Assembly (NCBI RefSeq): GCF_004799285.1 | Contig: NZ_SSND01000001.1 | Span: 310,001-374,000, forward strand | Source of the DNA: Aliigemmobacter aestuarii | GTDB lineage: Bacteria > Pseudomonadota > Alphaproteobacteria > Rhodobacterales > Rhodobacteraceae | Length of the DNA stretch: 64,000 bases | Reading direction: 5' to 3' | Shown: positions 8,016-17,096 of the stretch, piece after piece | Layout of the letters: every line of letters starts with the position of its first letter | Position numbering within the stretch: position 1 is the stretch's first letter | The notes under the pieces: generated by a model | The model's database searches: none | Told to the model about the DNA's origin: nothing | What the model saw: the letters and a program-made list of their open reading frames with translations, nothing else | Translations under genes and position numbers: made by a program

Positions 8016-8915
8016 CTACTCCAGCCGCGCGGGAAAGCCCGGTGCGCGCAGATCGGTGCCCAGCATGTCTTCCAGAAGCTTGGCGATCATCGGCGACTGC
8101 GCCTCGCCGCCATAGGCGGCACGGGCCGCGACATAGGTCTGTTCGGTCGCCGCCGCCAGGTCCAGCGGCACGCCGAACTCGCGCCCGAAGCCCATGGCAA
8201 AGCCCAGGTCCTTCAGCGCCAGATCGACCGAAAAGGCGATGTCATAGGACCCGTTCAGGATCAGCGCGCCTTCGGTCTCATGCACGAAACTCGTCCCCGA
8301 AGAGGCCGCGATCGCATGCCAGGCCTGGCCAAGGTCAAGCCCGCCACGTTTGGCCAGCATCAGCGCCTCGCCGCAGGCCTTCAGGTGGATGAAGGCCAGC
8401 ATGTTGGTGATGACCTTGATCACCGCGGCGCTTCCCAGCGGTCCCATGTGGAAATGCCGGTTGCCGATCACCTTCAGCGCGGGAAGATGCATCTCGAACA
8501 GGTCCTTGTCGCCGCCGGCCAGCACCGTGATCTCGCCCCGCGCGGCCAGATGCACCCCGCCCGTCACGGGACATTCCAGAAGCCGCACGCCCTGTTCCGA
8601 GGCCAGCGTGCCAAGACGGATGATGTCGTCGCGCCCCAGCGTGGAATTCTCAATCCACGTCGCCCCGGGTTTCATCTGGGGCAGGATCTGTGCCAGCACC
8701 GCCTCGGACACTGCAGGCGACGGCAGGCAGGTAAAGACGTGGTCGACCGCCGCCGCCAGCTCCGCCGCCGATCCCGCCACCTTCGCCCCCATCTCGCGGT
8801 GTCGGTCGGCCAGTGCCGGGTTCCGGTCGTAGACCGTCACGTCAAAGCCCGCACGGATCAGGCTGGCCGCGACATGCCCCCCCAGGTTTCCAAGCCCGAT
8901 ATAGCCGTATTTCAT
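8016..8915 (-). CDS. 3-hydroxyisobutyrate dehydrogenase-family oxidoreductase
   Basis: 299 residues of the beta-hydroxyacid dehydrogenase family: N-terminal dinucleotide motif GLGNLG (about residues 7-12), the substrate motif CPVTGGVHLAARGEI, and the catalytic Lys in IKVITNMLA. Family members oxidise 3-hydroxyacids such as 3-hydroxyisobutyrate or tartronate semialdehyde products using NAD(P). Its ATG overlaps the stop of the aldehyde dehydrogenase gene (ATGA), so the two are translationally coupled and probably act in consecutive steps. The exact substrate is unknown. Confidence 0.88.
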   Translation of the reverse strand: MKYGYIGLGNLGGHVAASLIRAGFDVTVYDRNPALADRHREMGAKVAGSAAELAAAVDHVFTCLPSPAVSEAVLAQILPQMKPGATWIENSTLGRDDIIRLGTLASEQGVRLLECPVTGGVHLAARGEITVLAGGDKDLFEMHLPALKVIGNRHFHMGPLGSAAVIKVITNMLAFIHLKACGEALMLAKRGGLDLGQAWHAIAASSGTSFVHETEGALILNGSYDIAFSVDLALKDLGFAMGFGREFGVPLDLAAATEQTYVAARAAYGGEAQSPMIAKLLEDMLGTDLRAPGFPARLE

Positions 8916-10345
8916 GCCCCGTACCCCACGATGGCCTTGACCTCACAGAAGTCGTGAATGCCCCAGTCGGCATATTCGCGGCCGTTGCCGGATTGCTTGT
9001 AGCCGCCGAAGGGTGCGAAGGTATCCCAGTCGGGGTAGTTCAGGCTGACCTGCCCCGCCCGCAGGCGGCGCGCCACGGCGCGGGCCTCGTCCAGCGGGCC
9101 CTGCACATAGGCCGCAAGGCCATAGGGCGTGTCATTCGCAGCCGCCACCGCCTCGTCCACCGTGTCATAGGGCAGGATCGCCAGAACCGGGCCGAAGATT
9201 TCCTCGCGGGCGATGGTCATGTCGTTCGTCACATCGCCAAAGATCGTGGGCCGCGCGAACCAGCCGCGATTCAGCCCCGAAGGCCGACCGGTGCCGCCGC
9301 AGATCAGCCGCGCGCCCTCGTCGATCCCCTTCTGGATCAGGCCCTGCACCTTGTCGAACTGCAGCTTCGACACCAGCGGCCCCATCGTGGTGGCGCTGTC
9401 CCCCGGATCGCCGACGACGATTGCCTCGGCCGCCGCACGGGCCGCCTCATAGGCCTCGGCCGCGCGGGCGCGGGGTACGAACATGCGGGTGGGCGCATCG
9501 CAGGACTGGCCCGTGTTGCCCATGCAGCCCTCGACCCCTGCGGCCACCGCCGCCGCCAGATCGGCCACGGTGGGCAGGATGATGTTGGCCGACTTGCCGC
9601 CCAGTTCCTGCGCCACGCGCTTGACCGTGGGCGCCGCCGCCGCCGCCACCGCCGTGCCCGCCCGCGTCGATCCGGTGAAGGAAACCATATCGACCTCGGG
9701 ATGCGCCGAGATATGCGCGCCGACCTCGGGGCCGGTGCCGTTCACCAGGTTGAACACCCCCGCAGGCACGCCGGCGGCATGGCAGACCTCGGCAAAGAGG
9801 ATGCCCGACAGCGGCGCGATTTCCGATGGTTTCAGGACCATTGTGCAACCCGCGATCAGGGCCGGGGCCACCTTGCAGGCGATCTGGTTCATCGGCCAGT
9901 TCCAGGGCGTGATCAGCGCGCAGACGCCGATCCCCTCATGCACGATCCGGCTGTTGCCGCGGCTGTATTCCCAGGCCATCTCCTCGGCGGCCTTGATCGT
10001 GCTTTCCAGATGGACCTGCCCCGCCCAGGCCTGCGCGCCGCGCGCCCATTCGATCGGGGCGCCCATCTCGATGCTCATCGCCTGCGCGAAATCCTCGTAG
10101 CGGGCGTTGTATTCCTCAAGGATGCGGCGGACCAGCGCGATCCGGTCGGCCACGGGCCAGACGGTGAAGCCGTCGAAGGCCGCACGCGCCGCAAGGATCG
10201 CGCGATCGGCATCGGCGGTGTTGCCAAGGGCGATCTGGGCCACGATTTCCTCGGTCGCGGGATTTTCCACGCCCAGGCGGCTGTCGGACAGCGGCGCGAC
10301 CCAACCACCGTTGATATAGAACTTCAGCAGGTTTTCAGAAGTCAT
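8912..10345 (-). CDS. NAD(P)-dependent aldehyde dehydrogenase
   Basis: 477 residues. ALDH motifs are all present: TPWNWPMNQ, LKPSEIAPLS, FTGSTRAG, the general base Glu247 in VAQELGGKS, and the nucleophile Cys282 in NTGQSC. It oxidises an aldehyde to the acid with NAD(P). It follows the MttB-like gene by 7 bp and overlaps the downstream dehydrogenase by 4 bp, so it belongs to one minus-strand transcription unit. ATG 10345 (MTSENLLKFY) gives the normal family start. Formaldehyde, a semialdehyde or betaine aldehyde are possible substrates; sequence alone does not decide. Confidence 0.93.
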   Translation of the reverse strand: MTSENLLKFYINGGWVAPLSDSRLGVENPATEEIVAQIALGNTADADRAILAARAAFDGFTVWPVADRIALVRRILEEYNARYEDFAQAMSIEMGAPIEWARGAQAWAGQVHLESTIKAAEEMAWEYSRGNSRIVHEGIGVCALITPWNWPMNQIACKVAPALIAGCTMVLKPSEIAPLSGILFAEVCHAAGVPAGVFNLVNGTGPEVGAHISAHPEVDMVSFTGSTRAGTAVAAAAAPTVKRVAQELGGKSANIILPTVADLAAAVAAGVEGCMGNTGQSCDAPTRMFVPRARAAEAYEAARAAAEAIVVGDPGDSATTMGPLVSKLQFDKVQGLIQKGIDEGARLICGGTGRPSGLNRGWFARPTIFGDVTNDMTIAREEIFGPVLAILPYDTVDEAVAAANDTPYGLAAYVQGPLDEARAVARRLRAGQVSLNYPDWDTFAPFGGYKQSGNGREYADWGIHDFCEVKAIVGYGA

Positions 10346-10352
10346 TGGAACC

Positions 10353-11918
10353 TCAGCGGAAATGGATGTTAAACCGGGAGCGGATGGCGGCATCCAGATC
10401 GGGGCTGATCTGGCTTCCGGCACGCGCCAGAATGTCATTCTTGCGCGCAATCGCCCGATCCAGCAACAAGGGTTTTCCGGCCTCCACCCATTCCTTCGGG
10501 CTCATCCGGTTGCCAAGCGCGGGATAGACGTATTCCGTCTGCATCAGCCGCAGCGTCTGGTCGGCGCCCAGATAGTGCCCCGGCCCGCCCAGGCAGGCCT
10601 CCTTGATCGCGTCGATGGCCACGCTGTCCTCGGTCACGTCGATCCCGCGCACGCAGCGCAGGACCTGGCCCAGGATGTCATCGCCCAGAACAAGGCTTTC
10701 CAGACAGAACCCCAGAAGCGAGGCATGCATCCCCACCGCCTCATACACCATGTTCAGCCCCGAAAGGCCGGCCAGCGTGTTGGTGATCGCCTGTTCCCAG
10801 CCCGCCTGCATGTCGGGCAGCTTGGAATCCGAAATCCCCGCCGCCGCGCCGCCCGGCAGGCCGTAGAACCGGTGCATCTGCGCGCAGCCCGCCGTCAGCA
10901 GGGCCTGTTCGGCGCTTCCGCCCGACATCGCCCCGGTCCTGAGGTCCGACACGAAGGGCCAGGTGCCGAAGATCGCCGGCGCCCCGGGCTGGATCGCGTT
11001 CACATAGACCACACCCGCCAGACATTCCGCCACCGCCTGCACGATGGCCAGCGCGATCGGTGCGGGCGCCGTGGCCCCCGCCTGCCCGGCCGACAAAAGC
11101 AGCACCGGCATGCCGCGACGCACACAATCCTCCATCACGCGGCAGGATTCCTCGGCGAATTTCATCGGCGGCACGACGAAGCAGTTGGAGTTCGACACGA
11201 AGGGCCGCGCCCGCCACGCCGCCTCGCCCCCCGCCACCATGTGCAGAAGGTCGAAACACCCCGCCACATGCGACGGGTCCGAAAAGGACGTGCCCACATG
11301 CTTGGTCGTCCCCGAAAGGCAGGCGTAAAGCGTGTTCACGTCCATGTCGAAATTGTCCACCACGTCGCGGCAGACCATCGCGCGCTGGAAGAAATGCACG
11401 TTGTCAAGGTTATGGGTGATCCGCGCCGCATTATACAGGTCTTGCGCCGTGGAATCGCGATACTCGTTGCGCTCCAGATCGACGATGTGAACCGCCGCGC
11501 CGGCCGTCCCGAAATGGACATTCGTGCCCGACAGGTGCAGGTCATGCTTTTCCTCGCGCCCGTGAAGCGTCAGGTCGCGGCAGGCCACGGCCAGCATGTC
11601 CTCGACCAGCGCGCGGGGAAACCGGATGCGCCCGTCCTCGCCCAGGATCGCCCCGGCCCCGGTCAGGATCTCGACGCCCGAGGCGGGCGCGTTCGACAGG
11701 CCCACCTCTTCCAGCGCCTGCAACGCCGCCTGATGGATGCGCGCCACGCCCGCATCGGTCAGGGGTTTGTACTGCCCGCCCGGCATCCCCGCCCGGATCG
11801 GGCGCAGCGCCTCGTCGAGGGGCGCAGACCGCGCCGCCACCCGGGCCGACCGCCCACCGGATCGCCCCGCCGACCGCCGCGCACGGGCGGGTTCACACAT
11901 CTCGCCGATCTCGCTCAT
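10353..11918 (-). CDS. Trimethylamine methyltransferase (MttB) family protein
   Basis: 521 residues belonging to the MttB/COG5598 family. The frame contains no in-frame amber codon, so this is a non-pyrrolysine member; studied non-pyrrolysine relatives demethylate glycine betaine and other quaternary amines and pass the methyl group to a corrinoid protein. No corrinoid-binding protein gene is seen in the window, which leaves the methyl acceptor open. The first 40 residues are Arg/Ala-rich. The ATG at 11918 has GAAGGG eight bases upstream, supplied by the tail of a dispersed intergenic element. It is followed 7 bp later by the aldehyde dehydrogenase. Confidence 0.85.
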   Translation of the reverse strand: MSEIGEMCEPARARRSAGRSGGRSARVAARSAPLDEALRPIRAGMPGGQYKPLTDAGVARIHQAALQALEEVGLSNAPASGVEILTGAGAILGEDGRIRFPRALVEDMLAVACRDLTLHGREEKHDLHLSGTNVHFGTAGAAVHIVDLERNEYRDSTAQDLYNAARITHNLDNVHFFQRAMVCRDVVDNFDMDVNTLYACLSGTTKHVGTSFSDPSHVAGCFDLLHMVAGGEAAWRARPFVSNSNCFVVPPMKFAEESCRVMEDCVRRGMPVLLLSAGQAGATAPAPIALAIVQAVAECLAGVVYVNAIQPGAPAIFGTWPFVSDLRTGAMSGGSAEQALLTAGCAQMHRFYGLPGGAAAGISDSKLPDMQAGWEQAITNTLAGLSGLNMVYEAVGMHASLLGFCLESLVLGDDILGQVLRCVRGIDVTEDSVAIDAIKEACLGGPGHYLGADQTLRLMQTEYVYPALGNRMSPKEWVEAGKPLLLDRAIARKNDILARAGSQISPDLDAAIRSRFNIHFR

Positions 11919-11942
11919 GGATCGCACCCTTCATTCTGGTCC

Positions 11943-12020
11943 ATATATCCTCGGGGGGTCCGGGGGGCAGACAGCCCCCCGGCGTTCCTTGCAAGCCGTG
12001 CGGGGGGCAGTCTGCCCCCC
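11943..12020. repeat. Dispersed intergenic hairpin element, copy B (double hairpin)
   Basis: ATATATCC (11943-11950) is followed by the stem CCGGGGGGC (11960-11968) / GCCCCCCGG (11974-11982). A second G6/C6 hairpin lies at 12001-12020. The element fills the gap between the flavoprotein and mttB-like genes, and its distal tail forms the mttB ribosome binding site. Confidence 0.7.
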
Positions 12021-12027
12021 GCCGCCG

Positions 12028-14466
12028 TCACATCCGCACCCGCGCGGACGCGGGGTCATACATCGGCTCTAGGCTCGCGACCGCACGGTGCCGCACGCCC
12101 GCCACCTCGATCTCGTAGGTCGAGGCCAGCACCTCGGCCTCGCTCTCGCCCTTGCAAGGCACATAGCCCATGCCGATCGCACCGCCCAAGGCGTGGCCAT
12201 AGTTACCGCTGGTCACCGGGCCCACGATCCGCCCGTCACGCACGATCGCCTCGTTGTGGAACAGAAGCGGCTCGGGGTCTTCCAGCCGGAACTGCACCAT
12301 CCGGCGCGCAAGCCCCGCCTCCTCTTTCCGCAGCACCGCGTCGCGCCCGATGAAATCGCCCTTGCCCGTGCGCACCGCAAAGCCAAGGCCCGCCTCCAGC
12401 ACGTGATCCTCATCGGTGATGTCATGGCCCCAGTGGCGATAGGCCTTCTCGATCCGGCAACTGTCGAGCGTATGAAGACCGCAGAGCTTCACCTCGGGCG
12501 CGGCCTCCAGGATCGCCTCGAAGACATGCGCCGCCTGATCGGTCGAAACGTAAAGCTCCCATCCCAGTTCGCCCACGTAAGACACGCGATGCGCCCGCGC
12601 CAGGCCCATGCCGATCTCGATTTCCCGCGCAGTGCCAAAGGGATGTCCTGCGTTGCTGAAGTCGTTCGGGCTGACCTTGGCCATCACATCGCGCGCCTTC
12701 GGCCCCATCAGGCACAGAACCGATTCCGCCGCCGTCACATCGGTGATGACGGCGAAATCGTCGCCGACATGGCGCCGCAGCCAGGCCAGATCGCGTTGCA
12801 GCGTGGCGCCGGGCACGACCAGAAGGAAGGCGGTTTCCGAAAGCCGCGTCACCGTCAGGTCGCTTTCGATCCCGCCCCGGTCATTCAGCATCTGGGTATA
12901 GACGACGCGGCCCGCCGCCACGTCGATCCTGTTGGCGCAGACCCGTTCCAGGAACCGGCAGGCATCGCGCCCCTCGACCCGGATCTTGCCGAAGGAGGTC
13001 ATGTCGAAGAGGCCCACACCCTCGCGCACGGCCATATGTTCGGCGCGCTGGTTGTCGAACCAGTTCTGCCGCTTCCAGCTGTAGCGGTATTCGCGCTCTT
13101 GCCCGTCGCGCGCGAACCAGTTGGCCCGCTCCCAGCCCGCCACCTCGCCAAAGACAGCGCCGCGCACCTTAAGATGTTCGTGCAGCGGGCTGCGCCGCAC
13201 GCCGCGCGCCGTCACCACCTGCCGATAGGGGAAGTGGTCGGCATAAAGCAGGCCCAGGGTTTCCGTGACCCGCTCCTTCAGATAGCGGCGGTTCTTCTGG
13301 AAGGGCTGCGCGCGGCGGATGTCCACGTCCCACAGGTCGAAGGGCGCCTCGCCCTCGGTCAGCCAGTGCGCGATCGCCATTCCCGCCCCGCCCGAACTCT
13401 GGATCCCCACCGAGTTGAACCCCGCCACGATCCAGTAGCCCGCCAGTTCCGGCGCCTCGCCCAGGTAATAGCGGTCATCGGGCGTGAAACTTTCCGGCCC
13501 GTTGAAAAAGGTGTGGATCCCCGCCTTCTGGAACAGCGGCATCCGGTTCATAGCCATTTCCAGGATCGGGCCGAAGTGATCCCAGTCCTCAGGCAGGGTG
13601 TCGAATTCGAAATCCTCGCGGATGCCGCCCATGCCCCAGGGCTTGGCCACCGGCTCGAAGGCGCCCAGCATCATCTTGCCGGCGTCGGATTTGTAATAGG
13701 CGCATTCGTCGGGCACCCGCAGCACCGGCAGGTGCCCCAGCCCCTCGACCGGCTCGGTGACCAGATAGAAATGCTCGCAGGCATGCAGCGGCAGCGTGAC
13801 GCCCGCCTCGGCGGCCATGTCGCGGCCCCACATGCCGCCGCAGTTGATGACCACATCGGCGGCGATATGGCCCGCGTCGCCGCCGGCCTGCCATTCCACC
13901 CCCGTCACCCGGCCGCCCGCGCGGGTCACGCCCGTGACCTTCACATTCTCAAGGACCGTGGCGCCCCGCATCCGCGCGCCCTTGGCCAGCGCCATGGCGA
14001 TATTGGCCGGATCGCATTGCCCGTCCAAGGGCAGATGCACCGCGCCCACCACGTCACCCACTTCAAGATGGGGATACATCGCCTTGACTTCGCTTGGGGA
14101 AATCTCGTGCACATCGACGTCGAAGATGCGCGCGACCGTGGCCTGGCGCAGCAGTTCTTCATGCCGTTCCCTCGTCAGCGCGACCGAGATGGAGCCCACC
14201 TGCCGCATCCCCGTGGCGATGCCCGTCTCGGCCTCGAGCTTGACGTAAAGATCGGCGGTGTATTTCGCCAGCCGCGTCATGTTGGCGGATGCACGCAACT
14301 GCCCGATCAGGCCTGCCGCATGCCATGTCGTGCCGCTGGTCAGGCGCTTGCGTTCCAACAGCACGATATCGGTCCAGCCGGCCTTGGCCAGATGATAGGC
14401 CACCGAACAGCCCGCCACACCGCCCCCGATGATGACCGCCCGCGCGCGATCCGGAACCCCTGCCAT
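12028..14466 (-). CDS. Dimethylglycine/sarcosine dehydrogenase-like flavoprotein with GcvT domain
   Basis: 812 residues. The N-terminal DAO-type FAD domain starts with VIIGGGVAG (about 11-19) and has the motif TTWHAAG, where His49 aligns with the residue that carries covalent FAD in dimethylglycine and sarcosine dehydrogenases. From about residue 430 the C-terminal half is a GcvT/aminomethyltransferase-like folate domain (GELGWELYV, RIEKAYRHWGHDI). The family oxidatively demethylates N-methylated glycines and passes the one-carbon unit to tetrahydrofolate. It lies between the MttB-like gene and a paralogue of itself. The start has AAGGACGAAGGAC directly upstream. Confidence 0.88.
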   Translation of the reverse strand: MAGVPDRARAVIIGGGVAGCSVAYHLAKAGWTDIVLLERKRLTSGTTWHAAGLIGQLRASANMTRLAKYTADLYVKLEAETGIATGMRQVGSISVALTRERHEELLRQATVARIFDVDVHEISPSEVKAMYPHLEVGDVVGAVHLPLDGQCDPANIAMALAKGARMRGATVLENVKVTGVTRAGGRVTGVEWQAGGDAGHIAADVVINCGGMWGRDMAAEAGVTLPLHACEHFYLVTEPVEGLGHLPVLRVPDECAYYKSDAGKMMLGAFEPVAKPWGMGGIREDFEFDTLPEDWDHFGPILEMAMNRMPLFQKAGIHTFFNGPESFTPDDRYYLGEAPELAGYWIVAGFNSVGIQSSGGAGMAIAHWLTEGEAPFDLWDVDIRRAQPFQKNRRYLKERVTETLGLLYADHFPYRQVVTARGVRRSPLHEHLKVRGAVFGEVAGWERANWFARDGQEREYRYSWKRQNWFDNQRAEHMAVREGVGLFDMTSFGKIRVEGRDACRFLERVCANRIDVAAGRVVYTQMLNDRGGIESDLTVTRLSETAFLLVVPGATLQRDLAWLRRHVGDDFAVITDVTAAESVLCLMGPKARDVMAKVSPNDFSNAGHPFGTAREIEIGMGLARAHRVSYVGELGWELYVSTDQAAHVFEAILEAAPEVKLCGLHTLDSCRIEKAYRHWGHDITDEDHVLEAGLGFAVRTGKGDFIGRDAVLRKEEAGLARRMVQFRLEDPEPLLFHNEAIVRDGRIVGPVTSGNYGHALGGAIGMGYVPCKGESEAEVLASTYEIEVAGVRHRAVASLEPMYDPASARVRM

Positions 14467-14490
14467 GTCCTTCGTCCTTCAACCTGATCC

Positions 14491-14530
14491 AAATACCCTG
14501 CGGGGGGTGCGGGGGGCGCAAAGCCCCCCG
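14491..14530. repeat. Dispersed intergenic hairpin element, copy C
   Basis: AAATACCC (14491-14498), a GGGGGG run, then the stem CGGGGGGC (14510-14517) / GCCCCCCG (14523-14530). It lies between the two flavoprotein genes, 12 bp above the stop of the upstream one. Confidence 0.7.
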
Positions 14531-14541
14531 CTCCTGCCCGC

Positions 14542-16983
14542 TCAGCCGCGCAGCCGCGCGTTCTCCGCATCCCAGACTGGCGCATCGGCCAGAACCTCGG
14601 CCGGGTAACGCCCCCCGAAAATCTCCACCTCGACCCTCGTTCCCGGCGTGGCCAGGTCGGCCCGCAGCATCCCCAGGGCCAGACAGGCCTCCACCCGATG
14701 GCCCCAGTATCCGCTGGTCGTCTCGCCCACGACGCGCCCCTCGTGCCAGATCGTCGACATGTAGGGCGGGTCGCAGTCACCAGCCTCGACCTTCAGCGTG
14801 ACGAACCGCTTGGCGAAACCCGCCTGCTTTTCCGCCGCCAGCGCCGCGCGGCCCCGGAAATCGGGCTTCGACCAGTCGATGAACCGCTCCAGCCCGCCCT
14901 GCAGCACCGTGTAGTCTGTCGAAAGATCGCCCTTCCAGGCGCGATAGCCCTTTTCGATCCTCAGCGAATTCAGCGCGAACATGCCGAAGGGCCGCAGGCC
15001 CCGCGGCTTGCCCGCCGCTATGACCGCATCCCAGACCCGCGGCGTATCCGCCACGCGGGAATGGATTTCCCATCCCAGCTCGCCCGCGAAAGAGACCCGC
15101 ATCAGCACGACCTCGGCACCCGCGATCCGCGCCGTCTGGAAGCTCAGCCATCCGCGCGAAAGGTCCGCGTCCGACACCTCCGCCAGGATCGCGCGGCTGG
15201 CCGGTCCGGTCAGGATCTGCGTGGCCCAGCCTTCGGTTTCATCGGTCAGGGCCAGACCCGGCTCCATGTGGCGCTCCAGCCATTCGCGGTCATGGGCCTG
15301 TGCGGTCGCCGCCGTGATCAGCCAGAATTCGTCGGGGCCAAGGCTGGCCACGCTCATCTCGGTCACGATCCGGCCCTTGGCGTCGGCGAAATAGGCCAGC
15401 CCCAGACGCCCCTCGCGCGGGACCTTGCCGGTGATCTGGCGCGACAGCCAGTCGGCCGCCCCCGCCCCCGTCAGGCGGAACCGGGAAAAGCCCGGCAGGT
15501 CAAGGATGCCCGCCGCGTCGCGCACCGCCAGACATTCCTCGCGCACGGCGCCAAACCAGGGGCCTTCGCGATCCCAGGTGCGCTGCGCCTCTTCCGACGT
15601 GTCATCGCCCGGCCGCGCATACCACAGCGCGCGTTCCCAGCCGTTGTAGGCCCCGAACTGCGCACCCATCGCCGCCACCCGGTCATGCACCGGCGACAGT
15701 TTCTTCATCCGGCCCACGGGCCAGGCGTGATGCGGGAAATGGATGGCGTATTCGTGCCCGTAAACCTCCATCCCCTTCTTCACGCAATAGTCCGGGTCCT
15801 CGAATCCGGTGAACCGGCGCGGGTCACATGACCACATGTCCCATTCGGTCGCCCCCTCCGTCACCCATTCGGCGAGGACCTTGCCCGCGCCGCCTGCCTG
15901 GCAGATCCCGAAGGTGAAGACGCAGGCCTCGAATGCATTGGGCACGCCCGGCATCGGGCCAATCAGCGGGTTGCCGTCGGGCGTGTAGGGGATCGGGCCG
16001 TTGATGACCTTGGTCAGGGCGGCCTTTTCCAGAAGCGGCACGCGCGCCATCGCGTCGCCGATGTACCATTCCAGCCGCTCCAGATCGTCGGGGAACAGCT
16101 GGAAGCTGAAATCCTCGGGGAACGGGTCGTCGGGCGACACCCAATGCGCCTTGCAGTTACGTTCATAGGGGCCAAGGTTGAAGCCGTATTTCTCTTGCCG
16201 CAGGTAATAGGAACTATCCACGTCGCGCAGAAGCGGCAGCTTGTGCCCCGCCGATTTCGACCAGCTTTCCAGTTCCGGGATCGTGTCGAACAGCAGGTAC
16301 TGGTGGCTCATCACCATCATCGGCAGGTCGCGGCCGAACCATTTGCCCACCTCGCGGGCGTAATAGCCGGCGGCGTTCACCACGATCTCGCAGCGGATGT
16401 CGCCCTTGGGGGTGCTGATCACCCATTCGTCGCCCTCTCGCCGGGCACCGGTCGCGGGGCAGAACCGTTCGATCCGCGCACCCATCTGGCGGGCGCCCTT
16501 GGCCAGCGCCTGCGTCAGCTGCGCCGGGTCGATGTCGCCGTCGTAGGGATCGTAAAGCGCACCGGTCAGGTCGTGGGTTTCAAGGAAGGGATAGCGGTCG
16601 CGGATCTCGCCGGGGGAAAGGATGTTCAGGTCCATTCCCTGATAACGGCCCATGCCCACGACCCGCTGGAATTCCTGCAGCCGTTCCTTCGTATGGCCCA
16701 GACGCACCGACCCGGTGACATGGTAGTTCATCGGGTAATCGACCGCCGCCCCCAGCCCGCGGTACAGCTCGGCCGAATAGCGCTGCATGTTCATGATCGA
16801 CCACGAGGAGGAGAACGTGGGCACGTTGCCCGCCGCGTGCCAGGTGCTGCCCGCCGTCAGTTCGTTCTTTTCCAGAAGGACGCAATCCGTCCACCCGACC
16901 TTGCACAGGTGATAGAGGGCGGATGCGCCCACGGCCCCCCCGCCGATGATCACGACGCGCGCGGATGTGGGGAAATCTGACAT
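14542..16983 (-). CDS. Second dimethylglycine dehydrogenase-like flavoprotein with GcvT domain
   Basis: 813 residues, the same architecture as its neighbour: VIIGGGAVG nucleotide motif, STWHAAG with His49 at the covalent-FAD position, and a C-terminal folate domain (GELGWEIHS, RIEKGYRAWKGDL). The two proteins differ clearly throughout, so this is an old duplication with probably different substrates, for example successive N-methyl groups. It is the first gene of the minus-strand unit and is transcribed divergently from a LysR gene. GGAGG lies six bases before the ATG. Confidence 0.88.
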   Translation of the reverse strand: MSDFPTSARVVIIGGGAVGASALYHLCKVGWTDCVLLEKNELTAGSTWHAAGNVPTFSSSWSIMNMQRYSAELYRGLGAAVDYPMNYHVTGSVRLGHTKERLQEFQRVVGMGRYQGMDLNILSPGEIRDRYPFLETHDLTGALYDPYDGDIDPAQLTQALAKGARQMGARIERFCPATGARREGDEWVISTPKGDIRCEIVVNAAGYYAREVGKWFGRDLPMMVMSHQYLLFDTIPELESWSKSAGHKLPLLRDVDSSYYLRQEKYGFNLGPYERNCKAHWVSPDDPFPEDFSFQLFPDDLERLEWYIGDAMARVPLLEKAALTKVINGPIPYTPDGNPLIGPMPGVPNAFEACVFTFGICQAGGAGKVLAEWVTEGATEWDMWSCDPRRFTGFEDPDYCVKKGMEVYGHEYAIHFPHHAWPVGRMKKLSPVHDRVAAMGAQFGAYNGWERALWYARPGDDTSEEAQRTWDREGPWFGAVREECLAVRDAAGILDLPGFSRFRLTGAGAADWLSRQITGKVPREGRLGLAYFADAKGRIVTEMSVASLGPDEFWLITAATAQAHDREWLERHMEPGLALTDETEGWATQILTGPASRAILAEVSDADLSRGWLSFQTARIAGAEVVLMRVSFAGELGWEIHSRVADTPRVWDAVIAAGKPRGLRPFGMFALNSLRIEKGYRAWKGDLSTDYTVLQGGLERFIDWSKPDFRGRAALAAEKQAGFAKRFVTLKVEAGDCDPPYMSTIWHEGRVVGETTSGYWGHRVEACLALGMLRADLATPGTRVEVEIFGGRYPAEVLADAPVWDAENARLRG

Positions 16984-17055
16984 GGGGTCCTCCGGTCTTT
17001 TGACGCACTATCCTCGGGCGACAGGGCGCTTTCAATTCTGGCGCGGGCCGGATAT

Positions 17056-17074
17056 TGATCGGAAAATCCGATCA
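17056..17074. promoter_or_regulatory. LysR-type operator
   Basis: Perfect inverted repeat TGATCGGA-AAA-TCCGATCA in the 113-bp gap between the divergent flavoprotein and lysR genes. Its centre reads ATC-N9-GAT and fits the T-N11-A LysR box. This suggests the neighbouring regulator controls both itself and the catabolic genes. Confidence 0.7.
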
Positions 17075-17096
17075 GTCCTTTCACGGGGCCCCGCCG

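Noticed and set aside
10353-11918. Pyrrolysine-containing trimethylamine methyltransferase
   Set aside because: The frame contains no internal amber codon and no pyrrolysine biosynthesis genes are in the window.
12088-14487. Long plus-strand open frame opposite the first flavoprotein
   Set aside because: It is rich in His, Arg and Pro with no recognisable domain. It mirrors codon bias of the real minus-strand gene.
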